Source: Sphingosinicellaceae bacterium (GTDB lineage: Bacteria; Pseudomonadota; Alphaproteobacteria; Sphingomonadales; Sphingomonadaceae). Taken from it: a DNA stretch of 64,000 nucleotides. Of the stretch, positions 9,673 through 18,249 are shown piece by piece. The stretch lies in assembly GCA_019285715.1 (NCBI GenBank), contig CP079108.1, forward strand, positions 682,001 to 746,000, read 5' to 3'. Positions within the stretch are counted from its first letter, which is position 1; each line of letters begins with the position of its first letter. The notes under the pieces are model-generated. The model worked only from the letters and a program-made list of their open reading frames with translations. It ran no database searches and had not been told where the DNA came from. The position numbers and the translations under genes were made by a program.

Positions 9673-9682
9673 GGAGTGACGG

Positions 9683-11062
9683 ATGAAGGTGGAAGAATTT
9701 TCCGCGCTCGCACCTGGTGGTCATCGCTGCCCCGGACCGAGCACGCGCGACATCATCCTTTCCGATGGCTGGGCGGTGCCGCCGGCGCTGACTGCCGAGG
9801 CCTATGACTTCATGGGCGACGCCGACATTGCTTTCGACCGGTACACCTCGCCCGAGTTCTTCGAGCGCGAGATGCGCGACCTGTGGCCCAAGGTCTGGCA
9901 GTGGGCCTGCCGCGAGGAGCATCTGCCCGAGACCGGCGACTACATCACCTACGACGTCGGCCGCTACTCGATCCTGATCACCCGCGTCTCGCCGACCGAG
10001 ATCAAGGCCTACCATAACGTCTGTCTCCACCGCGGCACCCAGCTCCGCCCGTCGGAGAGCAGCGGCACCGCCACCGACTTCCGTTGCCCGTTTCATGGCT
10101 GGAGCTGGAACCTCGACGGCTCGCTGAAGAACATCCCGTGCCGCTGGGACTTCCCCCACGTTACCGACGCCAACACCCGGCTCCCCGAGGTCAAGGTCGA
10201 GCTGTGGGGCGGCTTCGTATTCATCAACATGGACCCGGAGGCGGCACCGCTCAGCCGCCAGCTCGGCGCACTCGCCGACCATTTTACAGGACGCTGGGAC
10301 CTGTCGAAGCGCCGCGTCGCGCTGCACCTGCAGAAGGAGCTGCCGACCAATTGGAAGGCCGCGACGGAGGCGTTCCTCGAGGCCTATCACGTCTACGAGA
10401 CCCACTCGCAGGGCCTCGCGACCGCGGGCGATGCCAACGCCCAGTACGACGTCTTCGACGAGCACGTGACGCGCTTCGTGCACACCATCGGCTTCCCGAG
10501 CCCGCACTACACGACGCCGCAGACCCAGCAGCAAATCTTCGACAAGATGCGCGGCACCGGCGGCGCGGTCGTGCCGGAGGGACGCACCGCGCGCTCGGTC
10601 GCCGCGGCCCTCGCCCGCGACGAGATCGGTGCGCAGTCCGGGGTCGACCTGTCCGAATATTCCGACAGCGAGATGCTCGACTCGATCGAGTATCACTTCT
10701 TCCCGAACATGTGCCTGTTCCCGGGCGTGTCGCTGCCGATGATCTACCGCTTTCGGCCGATCGGCAACGACACCGGCCGCACCATGTTCGACCTTATGTT
10801 CCTGAAGCTGGTGCCCGAGGGTGCGCCCGAGGAATTCCCGCCCGACCCGATCCCGGTCACGGTCGAGCAGAGCTACGCCGACGCACCGGGCATGAACCCC
10901 GGCCTCGGCGCGGTCTATGACCAGGACACCGACAATCTGGCGATGCAGTACCGGGGCTTCCAGGCGTCCTTCAAGAAGGGCCAGACCCTGGGCAACTACC
11001 AGGAAGTCCGTGTCCGCCGATTCCACGCGACCCTCGACAAATATCTTGGAGCTGCCGCATGA
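9683..11062 (+). CDS. Rieske non-haem iron oxygenase, alpha subunit (copy 1)
   Basis: This encodes 459 residues. The Rieske [2Fe-2S] ligands are C114-x-H116 and C135-x2-H138 (motifs CLH and CPFH). The catalytic-domain iron histidines are H236 and H241 in EAYHVYETH. The size and motifs fit a ring-hydroxylating oxygenase alpha subunit, which uses electrons from a ferredoxin to hydroxylate an unactivated C-H or aromatic ring. GGGGAG lies 6 bases before the ATG. The stop overlaps the SnoaL-like gene start by 4 bases (ATGA). It is most similar within this window to the copy at 19796. The substrate is unknown. Confidence 0.93.
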   Translation: MKVEEFSALAPGGHRCPGPSTRDIILSDGWAVPPALTAEAYDFMGDADIAFDRYTSPEFFEREMRDLWPKVWQWACREEHLPETGDYITYDVGRYSILITRVSPTEIKAYHNVCLHRGTQLRPSESSGTATDFRCPFHGWSWNLDGSLKNIPCRWDFPHVTDANTRLPEVKVELWGGFVFINMDPEAAPLSRQLGALADHFTGRWDLSKRRVALHLQKELPTNWKAATEAFLEAYHVYETHSQGLATAGDANAQYDVFDEHVTRFVHTIGFPSPHYTTPQTQQQIFDKMRGTGGAVVPEGRTARSVAAALARDEIGAQSGVDLSEYSDSEMLDSIEYHFFPNMCLFPGVSLPMIYRFRPIGNDTGRTMFDLMFLKLVPEGAPEEFPPDPIPVTVEQSYADAPGMNPGLGAVYDQDTDNLAMQYRGFQASFKKGQTLGNYQEVRVRRFHATLDKYLGAAA

Positions 11063-11598
11063 CGAGCCAAGCGAACCTCGATGCCTTCCTCGACAAGCAG
11101 GTGCTGACCGAGCTCGTCTACAAGCTGGCGCGCTCGATCGACCGCTGCGATGCGGTGCTGCTGAAGTCGCTGTTCCACCCCGACGCGACCGACGACCACG
11201 GCAGCTTCGTCGGCACCGCCGCGGACTTCATCCCCTGGGTGATGGACGTCCTCGCCACCATGCGCCGCACCCAGCACATCATCGGTAACGTGCTGATCGA
11301 GCTCGACGGCGACACCGCCTACGGAGAGTCTTACTTTGTCGCCCACCACGTCATAGACAAGGCTGGCAGCGACATCCTGATGATCGCCGCGGGCCGCTAC
11401 CTCGACCGCTTCGAGCGTCGCGCCGGCGAGTGGAAGTTCGCGCATCGCCACGCGATCTACGACTGGAGCCGGACCGAGCCCGCCACCGACATCTGGGACC
11501 GCGACAACCCCGGCGCGACCGTCTTCGGCGCGCGCGGGCATGACGACGCCTCGTACGCCAACCGCCCCAACCCGACTCAGCTCGAACACGCCGCCTAG
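11059..11598 (+). CDS. SnoaL-like (NTF2-fold) protein
   Basis: This encodes 179 residues of the SnoaL-like/NTF2 fold (residues about 8-140), with the ARSIDRCD and RTQHIIGN segments shared with the 43375 protein. Family members are dehydratases, isomerases or cyclases, and the small beta subunits of ring-hydroxylating dioxygenases share this fold. It sits between two Rieske alpha genes and is translationally coupled to the first, so it may be an accessory beta-like subunit or an enzyme acting on the hydroxylated product. The C-terminal 35 residues are low-complexity and rich in Asp/Asn/Pro. Confidence 0.82.
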   Translation: MTSQANLDAFLDKQVLTELVYKLARSIDRCDAVLLKSLFHPDATDDHGSFVGTAADFIPWVMDVLATMRRTQHIIGNVLIELDGDTAYGESYFVAHHVIDKAGSDILMIAAGRYLDRFERRAGEWKFAHRHAIYDWSRTEPATDIWDRDNPGATVFGARGHDDASYANRPNPTQLEHAA

Positions 11599-11649
11599 CC
11601 CCTTTCGACCGGCGTCGACGCGCCGGCCCCGCACCAGCAGGAGACAGCA

Positions 11650-12993
11650 ATGGCCACTATCCTCGACCGCGACGACGCCGCCGAGCGCCCGCGCGCCGAC
11701 ATGTCGAAGTTCCCCGACCCGAACTTCCGCAACACCCCGATCAACCCCGACCGCTATTACTCGAAGGCCTTCGCCGACCAGGAGTGGGAGAAGATCTGGA
11801 CCAAGACCTGGCAGATCGGCGGCGTCATCGCGCAGGTCGCCAAGAAGGGCGATTACCTGACCGCGGACCTCGGTCCCGAGACCATCGTCTGTATCCGCGG
11901 CGACGACGACAAGGTCCGCGCCTTCTACAACGTCTGCCAGCATCGCGGCATGCCCGTCGTCAGCGGCGAGCAGGGCAACGTCAAGCGCATGGTCTGCCCG
12001 TACCACGGCTGGGCCTACGACCTTCGCGGCACGCTCAAGACCGTCCCCGACGAGGCCGATTTCGTCCAGGGCAGCCCGTGCGGCAAGCTCAACATGGTCG
12101 AGATCAAGTGCGAGGTCTGGGCCGGCTTCGTGTGGTTCAACATGGACGACAACTGCCAGCCACTGCGCGACTTTCTCGGCCCGATCGTGCCGCAGATCGA
12201 ATCCTATCCGATGGACCGGATGGTCCGCACGCACTGGGTGACGATCGAGGCGGACTTCAACTGGAAGCTTATCCAGGACAATTTCAACGAGAGCTACCAC
12301 GTCCCGTTCGTGCATCCGCAGACCAAGTTCGTGATGGAATATTCGCATCACCACTGCCAGTTCGACCTGTATCCGGAAGGCCATGCCCGCATGTTCATGC
12401 CCGGTGCCGGGCCGACCAAGATGCTGCGCGGCGGCGAGAACGAGACGCTGTCGATGCTCGCCGAGGAGCTCAAGTTCTGGGGCCTCGACCCGGAGAAATA
12501 TCGCGGCGGCCGCACCGGCGAAATCCGCCTCGACCTGCAGAAAGCGAAGCGCGCGCACGGCCAGGACAAGGGCTTCGACTTCACCACGTATCACGACGAC
12601 CAGCTGACCGATCACTGGCACTACACGATCTTCCCGAACACCTCGTTCAGCCTCAAGCCCGACGGCAACATCTGGCTGCGCGGCCGGCCGCACGAGACCG
12701 ATCCGGAAAAATGCTACTTCGACATGTGGTACATGACCCTCTTCCCCGAGGGCACCGACCGCTATTACTCGCAGAGCATGAGCGAGTGGGTCGATGTCGC
12801 CGTGCCCGCACCGCACGTCGTCGGCAAGGTCAACGAGGTCTCTATGGGGCCCGGCATCGACCAGGACGTGTCGATCTGGGGCCACCAGCAGCGCGGCCTG
12901 CACTCACGCGGCTACAAGCGCGATTATCTCGCGTGGCAGGAGCGGCGGGTGCGGTATTTCCACGAGAATATCGACAAGTGGGTGGCTGGCTGA
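11650..12993 (+). CDS. Rieske non-haem iron oxygenase, alpha subunit (copy 2)
   Basis: This encodes 447 residues. The Rieske ligands are C96/H98 and C116/H119 (CQH and CPYH), and the mononuclear iron histidines are H217 and H222 in NESYHVPFVH. An AGGAGA ribosome site precedes the ATG. It closes the three-gene operon begun at 9683 and is followed by a strong hairpin. It is clearly diverged from copy 1, so the two probably act on different positions or intermediates rather than being redundant (inference). Confidence 0.93.
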   Translation: MATILDRDDAAERPRADMSKFPDPNFRNTPINPDRYYSKAFADQEWEKIWTKTWQIGGVIAQVAKKGDYLTADLGPETIVCIRGDDDKVRAFYNVCQHRGMPVVSGEQGNVKRMVCPYHGWAYDLRGTLKTVPDEADFVQGSPCGKLNMVEIKCEVWAGFVWFNMDDNCQPLRDFLGPIVPQIESYPMDRMVRTHWVTIEADFNWKLIQDNFNESYHVPFVHPQTKFVMEYSHHHCQFDLYPEGHARMFMPGAGPTKMLRGGENETLSMLAEELKFWGLDPEKYRGGRTGEIRLDLQKAKRAHGQDKGFDFTTYHDDQLTDHWHYTIFPNTSFSLKPDGNIWLRGRPHETDPEKCYFDMWYMTLFPEGTDRYYSQSMSEWVDVAVPAPHVVGKVNEVSMGPGIDQDVSIWGHQQRGLHSRGYKRDYLAWQERRVRYFHENIDKWVAG

Positions 12994-13004
12994 GCCGGCG
13001 GTCG

Positions 13005-13036
13005 ACCGTCATCCCCGCGAAGGCGGGGATGACGGT
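13005..13036. terminator. Perfect 14-bp hairpin between convergent genes
   Basis: Bases 13005-13018 pair perfectly with 13023-13036 around a GAAG loop; the core is GTCATCCCCGC / GCGGGGATGAC. It lies between the Rieske stop (12993) and the MFS stop codon (13036-13038) and could terminate both transcripts. The core resembles short palindromes dispersed between genes in many proteobacteria, so it may also be one copy of a genome-wide repeat. Confidence 0.7.
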
Positions 13037-14466
13037 TACGCAATAGCGACCGCCCGCCGCCCCGGAATCCCCACCAGCGCAACGGCAACCGCAATCCCCA
13101 GCGCCGCCGCGAACGCCACGAACGCCACCCGGAAATCCGCCGCGCTAACGGTCGCCGTGTGGTTGTCGATCAGCGTCATGCCGATCGACGCCCCGAGTGC
13201 GACCCCGAGCTGCTGGCAAGTGAACAACAGTGCCGTGCCGACACCCTGCTCGGCGGGGCGGAGGCCGTCGGTCGCCGCGCCCATGATCACGATGAAGGCG
13301 GTGACGCTGCCGAGCGCGGAGATCGCCATGCCGGGCGCGATGCTGAACGCATAGGCCTCGCCGACCGTCGCCGCGAGGATCAGCAGCCCGGTGGCGTTGA
13401 GCAGCATCGCCCCGATCACCAACTGCCGGACCTGAAACCGCCCGAGCAGGCGCGGCGCGAGGTTGCCGGCGATCAGCACGGCCGCCGCGTAGGGCATGGT
13501 GCCGAGCCCCGACATCGCGGCGCTGTAACCGAGCACGCGCTGCATATAGACCTGTGACAGCACCAGCAGCCCGCCGACACCGAGCAGGACCAGCAGCGAA
13601 ATCGCTGCGGCCGCCTTGAACGCCGGGCGCCCGAAAATGCCGGGCGGCACCAGTGGGGCGGCGACCCGCCGTTCGATCGCGGCGAAAATGCCGAGCATCG
13701 CGACCGCGCCGCCGATCAGCCCGATCGTGCGCGGCGCGCCTGGGCCGAACTCGCCGATCGCCGAAATGCCGGTCACCAGCAGCACGATGGCGAGTGTGAT
13801 GGTCGCCGCGCCGCCGAAGTCGATCGGCTCCTTCACGGCGACCGCGCGCTTGGGCAGGTAGCGCAGCGTCAGCCACAGCGCGACCGCGATCAGCGGCAGG
13901 TTGATGAAGAACACGCCGCGCCAGCCGAGCGCCGAGACGATGCCGCCGCCAAGCAACAGCCCGAGGATCAGCGAGACGCCTTGCGTCATGCCGAACACCC
14001 CAAGCGCGCGGTGGCGGTCGGGGCCTTCGGGGATGAAGGCGGGGATGAGGGCGAAGGCTCCCGGCGAGATCAGGGCGACCGCCGCGCCCTGCAACGCCCG
14101 CGCTGCGAGCAACCAGTAGATGCTTGGGGCCAGCCCGGCGACGACGGAGCCGGCGGCGAACACCACCAGCCCGATTGTCAGCACGCTGCGATGCCCGATG
14201 CGGTCGATCATCCGCCCGCCGATCATCAGCAGGCTGGCGAGCGCCAGCGCACTCGCGACGACGACCCACGACAGCAATGCCGGCGGGGCAGCGAAGGCGC
14301 GCCCGATCGACGGCAGCGCGACGCTGACGATCGAGAAGTCGGTGGTGCAGACGACCTGGATCAGCGCCATCAGGGTGACGACGGGGGCGAAGGCGACGTG
14401 CGGGGCGGGGGCACTGACCCCGGCCGCCGTGGCGGGGGCAGGGGCGTCGGCTACGGACTCGCGCAT
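13036..14466 (-). CDS. MFS transporter, DHA2/EmrB-QacA type
   Basis: This encodes 476 residues of hydrophobic protein with multiple membrane spans. An early TTDFSIVSVALPSIG segment (first membrane span, motif D-like) and a GGRMIDRIGHRS loop (motif A) place it in the drug:H+ antiporter-2 branch of the major facilitator family in the inner membrane. AGGAGC lies 7 bases before the ATG. It is the last gene of a minus-strand run (19674 down to 13036). Export of a toxic intermediate or metabolite is the likely role. The substrate is unknown. Confidence 0.88.
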   Translation of the reverse strand: MRESVADAPAPATAAGVSAPAPHVAFAPVVTLMALIQVVCTTDFSIVSVALPSIGRAFAAPPALLSWVVVASALALASLLMIGGRMIDRIGHRSVLTIGLVVFAAGSVVAGLAPSIYWLLAARALQGAAVALISPGAFALIPAFIPEGPDRHRALGVFGMTQGVSLILGLLLGGGIVSALGWRGVFFINLPLIAVALWLTLRYLPKRAVAVKEPIDFGGAATITLAIVLLVTGISAIGEFGPGAPRTIGLIGGAVAMLGIFAAIERRVAAPLVPPGIFGRPAFKAAAAISLLVLLGVGGLLVLSQVYMQRVLGYSAAMSGLGTMPYAAAVLIAGNLAPRLLGRFQVRQLVIGAMLLNATGLLILAATVGEAYAFSIAPGMAISALGSVTAFIVIMGAATDGLRPAEQGVGTALLFTCQQLGVALGASIGMTLIDNHTATVSAADFRVAFVAFAAALGIAVAVALVGIPGRRAVAIA

Positions 14467-14536
14467 CGTCTTCGCTCCTGCCGTTTCGGGAAGGGTCGGG
14501 ACAGCGCCCGAAGGCGACCGTCCCGGCCGGTTTCGC

Positions 14537-15292
14537 CTAGAACTGCACGCGCTTGGTGTAGCCGCCGTCGATGATGACGTTGGTTCCGGTCGTGTAGGAC
14601 GACGCCGGGCTCGACAGGAACACGACGGTGCGCGCGACTTCCTCGGCGTTGCCGAAGCGGCCCATTGCCATCTGTCCCTCGGTCATCTTGTAGAAGTCGG
14701 GCATGCCTTCCTTGATCTTCGACCAGTTGCCGCCCGGGAACACGATCGGCCCCGGCGACACGATGTTGACGCGGATGCCCTTGGGACCCCAAGCTTGGCT
14801 CAGCTGCTTGCCGTAGGTGATCAGCGCCGCCTTGAGCGCATTGAAGGCAGCGGGCTGGATGAAGGTCTCGACCGCGGCGGTGCTCGACATCAGGATCACC
14901 GAACCGGCCTCGGACTTCTCCAGCCATGGCAGCAACGCGGTGCAGCCGTCGACCGCGCCCATGATGTCGTAGCGGTAGGTCATGTCCCAGTCGCCGGTGC
15001 CGCCGGCGCCCGACGAACTGACGTTGTGAATGAAGATGTCGCAGCCACCGAGGTCGGTCGCGGCCTTTTCGAGCCACGCCGTGTAGCCCTCGTTGGCCAT
15101 GTCGAAGACTTCGCCGATGACCTTGCCGCCGTGCTTCTCGAGCGACGCCTTGGTCTCGGCGACCTGCTCGGCGTTGCGCGAGAAGAACGCGACGTCCGCA
15201 CCTTCACCGGCGAACAGCTCGAGCGCGGCACGGCCAAGGCCGCGGCTGCCTCCCGTGATGATGACTTTCTTGCCCTTGAGTCCCAGTTCCAT
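14537..15292 (-). CDS. SDR-family oxidoreductase lacking the catalytic Tyr
   Basis: This encodes 251 residues of short-chain dehydrogenase/reductase fold. The cofactor motif is TGGSRGLG (about 13-20), and the nucleotide-binding N90 region reads HNVS instead of NNAG. The catalytic Ser is S137 and the Lys K154, but the residue where Tyr is expected (S+13) is Phe150 (FNALK). The C-terminus GTNVIIDGGY is typical. GGGAGA precedes the ATG. It is part of the MFS/acyl-CoA-synthetase/SDR/VOC operon. The Tyr loss suggests altered chemistry or a structural role; the fold assignment is firm. Confidence 0.88.
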   Translation of the reverse strand: MELGLKGKKVIITGGSRGLGRAALELFAGEGADVAFFSRNAEQVAETKASLEKHGGKVIGEVFDMANEGYTAWLEKAATDLGGCDIFIHNVSSSGAGGTGDWDMTYRYDIMGAVDGCTALLPWLEKSEAGSVILMSSTAAVETFIQPAAFNALKAALITYGKQLSQAWGPKGIRVNIVSPGPIVFPGGNWSKIKEGMPDFYKMTEGQMAMGRFGNAEEVARTVVFLSSPASSYTTGTNVIIDGGYTKRVQF

Positions 15293-15336
15293 GTCAGTCT
15301 CCCGCTAATTGATGGTGGTGTCGTGACGTTGGGAAG

Positions 15337-15888
15337 TCAGCCGCGACCGCGTATCGGGTCGCTGCCGTCCCAGTCCTGGTGCGCGGCTCGCATCATGGCG
15401 AAGCCGGCATGGCCCGCCGCGCCGATCTGCAGATACTCGATGACCGTGCCCGGTCCGCCGCCGGTGTCGACGTAGATCACCGCCCCCGCTCCGCCGGGCA
15501 GCTCGCCCTCCTGGACAACCGTCGCTCCGGCCAGGGCAACGCGGCGCCGCGTGTCGGCGATGTCGTCGACCAGGACGCACATGTGCTGTACGCCCTCGCG
15601 GCCCGCCGCGCGCCACTCGGTGTACATCGACGGAGCGTCGTTGTGCTGGCGGATCAGCTCGATCTGGATGTTGCCATAATAGCCGAGCGCCATCGAGAAA
15701 TCGATGTCGCTGGGCTGGCCGTTGAAGCGGATGTTCTCGAGCTGGACGTGGTGCATCTCGAAGAACGGACCCGCCCCCAGCCCAAGCCAGTGGGCCAGCG
15801 CGGCGTCATAGTCCGCCGGGCAATAGGATAATTGCATCACCGGCCCGAGCTGTGCGAGGCTGTCGGCAGGAGCGGGCGCGCCGCTCAC
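15337..15888 (-). CDS. VOC-family (glyoxalase/bleomycin resistance fold) protein
   Basis: This encodes 183 residues with paired beta-alpha-beta modules. Candidate metal-ligand segments are MHHVQLEN, QIELIRQ, VQHMCVLVDD and TVIEYLQ, which fits a vicinal-oxygen-chelate enzyme such as an epimerase, lyase or dioxygenase. A GTG start at 15888 is chosen because it overlaps the upstream SDR stop (GTGA), giving translational coupling; the frame is open further upstream, but that stretch lies inside the SDR gene. It is similar in style to the VOC protein at 33503. The reaction is unknown. Confidence 0.82.
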   Translation of the reverse strand: MSGAPAPADSLAQLGPVMQLSYCPADYDAALAHWLGLGAGPFFEMHHVQLENIRFNGQPSDIDFSMALGYYGNIQIELIRQHNDAPSMYTEWRAAGREGVQHMCVLVDDIADTRRRVALAGATVVQEGELPGGAGAVIYVDTGGGPGTVIEYLQIGAAGHAGFAMMRAAHQDWDGSDPIRGRG

Positions 15889-16679
15889 TGCGCGGCCATC
15901 GCCGCCATGACCGAGGCGGTGATCTCGCTCTTCCACGGGTTGCGGCGCAGCGTCAGGCCGCCGTTCACCTGGAGGTTCTGCCCGGTCATGAAGCACTCGT
16001 CCGACGACAGCCAGATCGCGGCGGCGGCGATGTCCTCCGAGGTGCCGATGCGGCCCAGCGGATAGGCCGGCAGGAACGCCTCGTGCAGCCCCGGGGTGGC
16101 CATGCCGGCGGCGGTCATCGGGGTGTCGGTCAGGCCCGGGGAAATCGAGTTGGCACGGATGCCGCGGTCGCCGAACTCGTTGGCGATGCAGCGCATGACA
16201 TGGTCGGTCCCGGCTTTGGTGCCCATGTAGGCGGCATGGTCGTTGAGCATGATCGTCGCCGTCGCCGACGAGATCTGGATCAGCGAGCCGCCGTCCTTCA
16301 TCGCGCCGATCATCGACTGGAAGAACAGGAAAGGGCCCTTGAACTGCAGGTCGCTGATCTGCTGGATTTCCTCGGCCGTGGTCTCGAGGAACGGCTTCAG
16401 CAAGCCCCAGCCGGTGGCATTGATGGCGATGTCGACACCGCCCATCTCCTTGGTCGCGAACGCGGCGAGCGCATCGGTCTGCGCCTTGTCGGTGATATCG
16501 CAGGTGGTCGCGAAGGCTTTGCCGGGGTGCTCGGCGACGAAGCTGTCAAGGAACTCACGCTTGCGGCCCGCGACGACGACCTTGGCGCCCTCGAGCGTCA
16601 GGTGGTGGGCGATGACCTGCCCCATATTGTGCTTGCCGGCGGCGCCGAGCACGACGGCACGCTTGCCTTCCAGTCTCAT
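15885..16679 (-). CDS. SDR-family oxidoreductase
   Basis: This encodes 264 residues. It has an unusual cofactor loop, LGAAGKHNMG (11-20), in place of the usual TGxxxGIG. The catalytic residues S138, Y151 and K155 are all present. The ATG at 16679 is chosen because GGGAGAGAGATC directly precedes it; a longer frame upstream runs into the CoA-ligase gene. The stop overlaps the VOC gene start. It probably oxidises a hydroxyl group of a pathway intermediate. The altered glycine loop resembles the enoyl-reductase-like branch of SDRs, so ene-reduction is an alternative. Confidence 0.88.
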   Translation of the reverse strand: MRLEGKRAVVLGAAGKHNMGQVIAHHLTLEGAKVVVAGRKREFLDSFVAEHPGKAFATTCDITDKAQTDALAAFATKEMGGVDIAINATGWGLLKPFLETTAEEIQQISDLQFKGPFLFFQSMIGAMKDGGSLIQISSATATIMLNDHAAYMGTKAGTDHVMRCIANEFGDRGIRANSISPGLTDTPMTAAGMATPGLHEAFLPAYPLGRIGTSEDIAAAAIWLSSDECFMTGQNLQVNGGLTLRRNPWKSEITASVMAAMAAQ

Positions 16680-16704
16680 GATCTCTCTCCCAAGTAAGTC
16701 GTTG

Positions 16705-18249
16705 TCAGCCGCCGATGGTTCGATCGGACGGCCAGTAGGGCTTGCGCAGTTCGCGCTTGTTGACCTTGCCCATGGCGTTGCGCCCAACGTCGGGGACGAT
16801 CTCATAGCTGCGCGGCGACTTGTAGCCGGCCATGCGCTCGCGGCAGTACCGCGCGATCGCCTCGATGTCGGGGGTGATGCCGGGAGCGGCGACGAGCAGC
16901 GCCTTGACCGCCTCGCCCATCTCCTTGTCGGGCACGCCGATCACCGCGACGTCCTCGATGGAAGGGTGCTCGATCAGGACCTGCTCGATCTCGGCCGGGT
17001 AGATGTTGACCCCGCCCGAGACGATCATGTCCGAGCTGCGATCGGTGATGTAGACATAGCCTTCGGGGTCGACGTAGCCGACCTCGCCGAGCGTGAAGAC
17101 GCCGGGCTCGAGGTGGGCTTCGGCGGTCTTCACCGGGTCGTTGTGATAGACGATGCCGCGCCCGCTCGGGTCGCGGAAGTACAGCTGGCCGACTTCGCCG
17201 GTGCCGAGCCGCGAACCGTCCTCGGCGATGACGACCATCTCGAACGGCGGCACTGCCTTGCCCACCGAACCCGGCTTGCGCAGCCACTCCTCGGAGCCGA
17301 TCATGTTGGTCGTGCCGGCCTCGGTGGCGCCGTAGGCCTCGACCAGCACCGGGCCCCACCACTCGATCATGGCGCGCTTGACGTCCATCGGGCAGGCCGC
17401 GCCGGTGTGCGAGACAAGGCGCAGGCTCGACACGTCGTAGCGCTTGCGGACGTCCTCGGGGAGCGCGAGCAGGCGCTGGAAATGAGTCGGTACCATGACC
17501 GAAGTCGCGGCACCCCAGCGCTCGATCGCGGCGAGGATCGCCTCCGCGTCGAACTTCGGGACGATGACCAGCGGCCGGCCGCCGGCAAGCTGCCGGACCG
17601 AGCCGAGCGGGCCGGTATGATAAAACGGCCCGACGAGGATGGCGGGACCGGCGACACTGGCGGTTACAGCGGTCCGCAGCGCGTCGAACAGTGCGGCGAC
17701 GCTGGGCGTTCGCGGGAACATGTTGGGCGGGGTCTCGGCACCCTTGGGACGCCCGGTGGTGCCCGAGGTGTAGTGGAGGTGGGGCAGCGAAGGCATGTCG
17801 GTCGGCGGCTCGGCGGGGCTGGCGGCGGCAAGCCAGGCGTCCCAGGACTCGACGCCTTCGACACCGTCGCAGCGCCAGCCGACAACATGGTCGATGCCCG
17901 CCTGCCGGGCCGCCTTGACCCCGGCGACCGCGGTCTCGGGGCCGACGAAGACGATGCGAGCGCCGCTGTCCTTGAGGATATAGGCGACCTCGTCCGCGGT
18001 CAGGTGGAAGTTGACGGGTACACTCGAAACCCCGGCGTGGAGCGCGCACAGATACGCGAGGCCGGTCTCGACCGAATTGTTGGCGAACACGGCAGCGCGC
18101 GGCGGCGTGCCGAGAGACATCGCGAGCAGGGCGTTAGTGCCGCGGTTGACGATGCCGTCGAGCGTCGCCCAGTCGAGCTGGTGCTGGTCGTCGACCAGCG
18201 CGAACGCAGTCGGGTCGGTGTGCAGATGTTCAGCGGCAGCCAGTGACAC
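16705..18249 (-). CDS. AMP-binding acyl-CoA synthetase/ligase
   Basis: This encodes 514 residues of the ANL superfamily. The ATP-binding P-loop YTSGTTGRPKGAE is at 160-172, followed by a YGATEAG motif (A5), the TLGEVGYVD and ITDRSSDMI motifs (A7/A8), and a C-terminal NAMGKV with the catalytic Lys at K495. It activates a carboxylate to acyl-AMP and then acyl-CoA. The GTG start directly follows the TGA of the MFS gene. The pairing with a transporter suggests that an imported carboxylic acid is CoA-activated on entry (inference). The acyl group is not identifiable. Confidence 0.92.
   Translation of the reverse strand: MSLAAAEHLHTDPTAFALVDDQHQLDWATLDGIVNRGTNALLAMSLGTPPRAAVFANNSVETGLAYLCALHAGVSSVPVNFHLTADEVAYILKDSGARIVFVGPETAVAGVKAARQAGIDHVVGWRCDGVEGVESWDAWLAAASPAEPPTDMPSLPHLHYTSGTTGRPKGAETPPNMFPRTPSVAALFDALRTAVTASVAGPAILVGPFYHTGPLGSVRQLAGGRPLVIVPKFDAEAILAAIERWGAATSVMVPTHFQRLLALPEDVRKRYDVSSLRLVSHTGAACPMDVKRAMIEWWGPVLVEAYGATEAGTTNMIGSEEWLRKPGSVGKAVPPFEMVVIAEDGSRLGTGEVGQLYFRDPSGRGIVYHNDPVKTAEAHLEPGVFTLGEVGYVDPEGYVYITDRSSDMIVSGGVNIYPAEIEQVLIEHPSIEDVAVIGVPDKEMGEAVKALLVAAPGITPDIEAIARYCRERMAGYKSPRSYEIVPDVGRNAMGKVNKRELRKPYWPSDRTIGG

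Noticed and set aside
13005-13036. The 13005 palindrome as part of a CRISPR array or transposon end
   Set aside because: Only one copy is present in the window, with no spacers, no transposase and no target-site duplication visible; a hairpin terminator or dispersed palindrome explains it.
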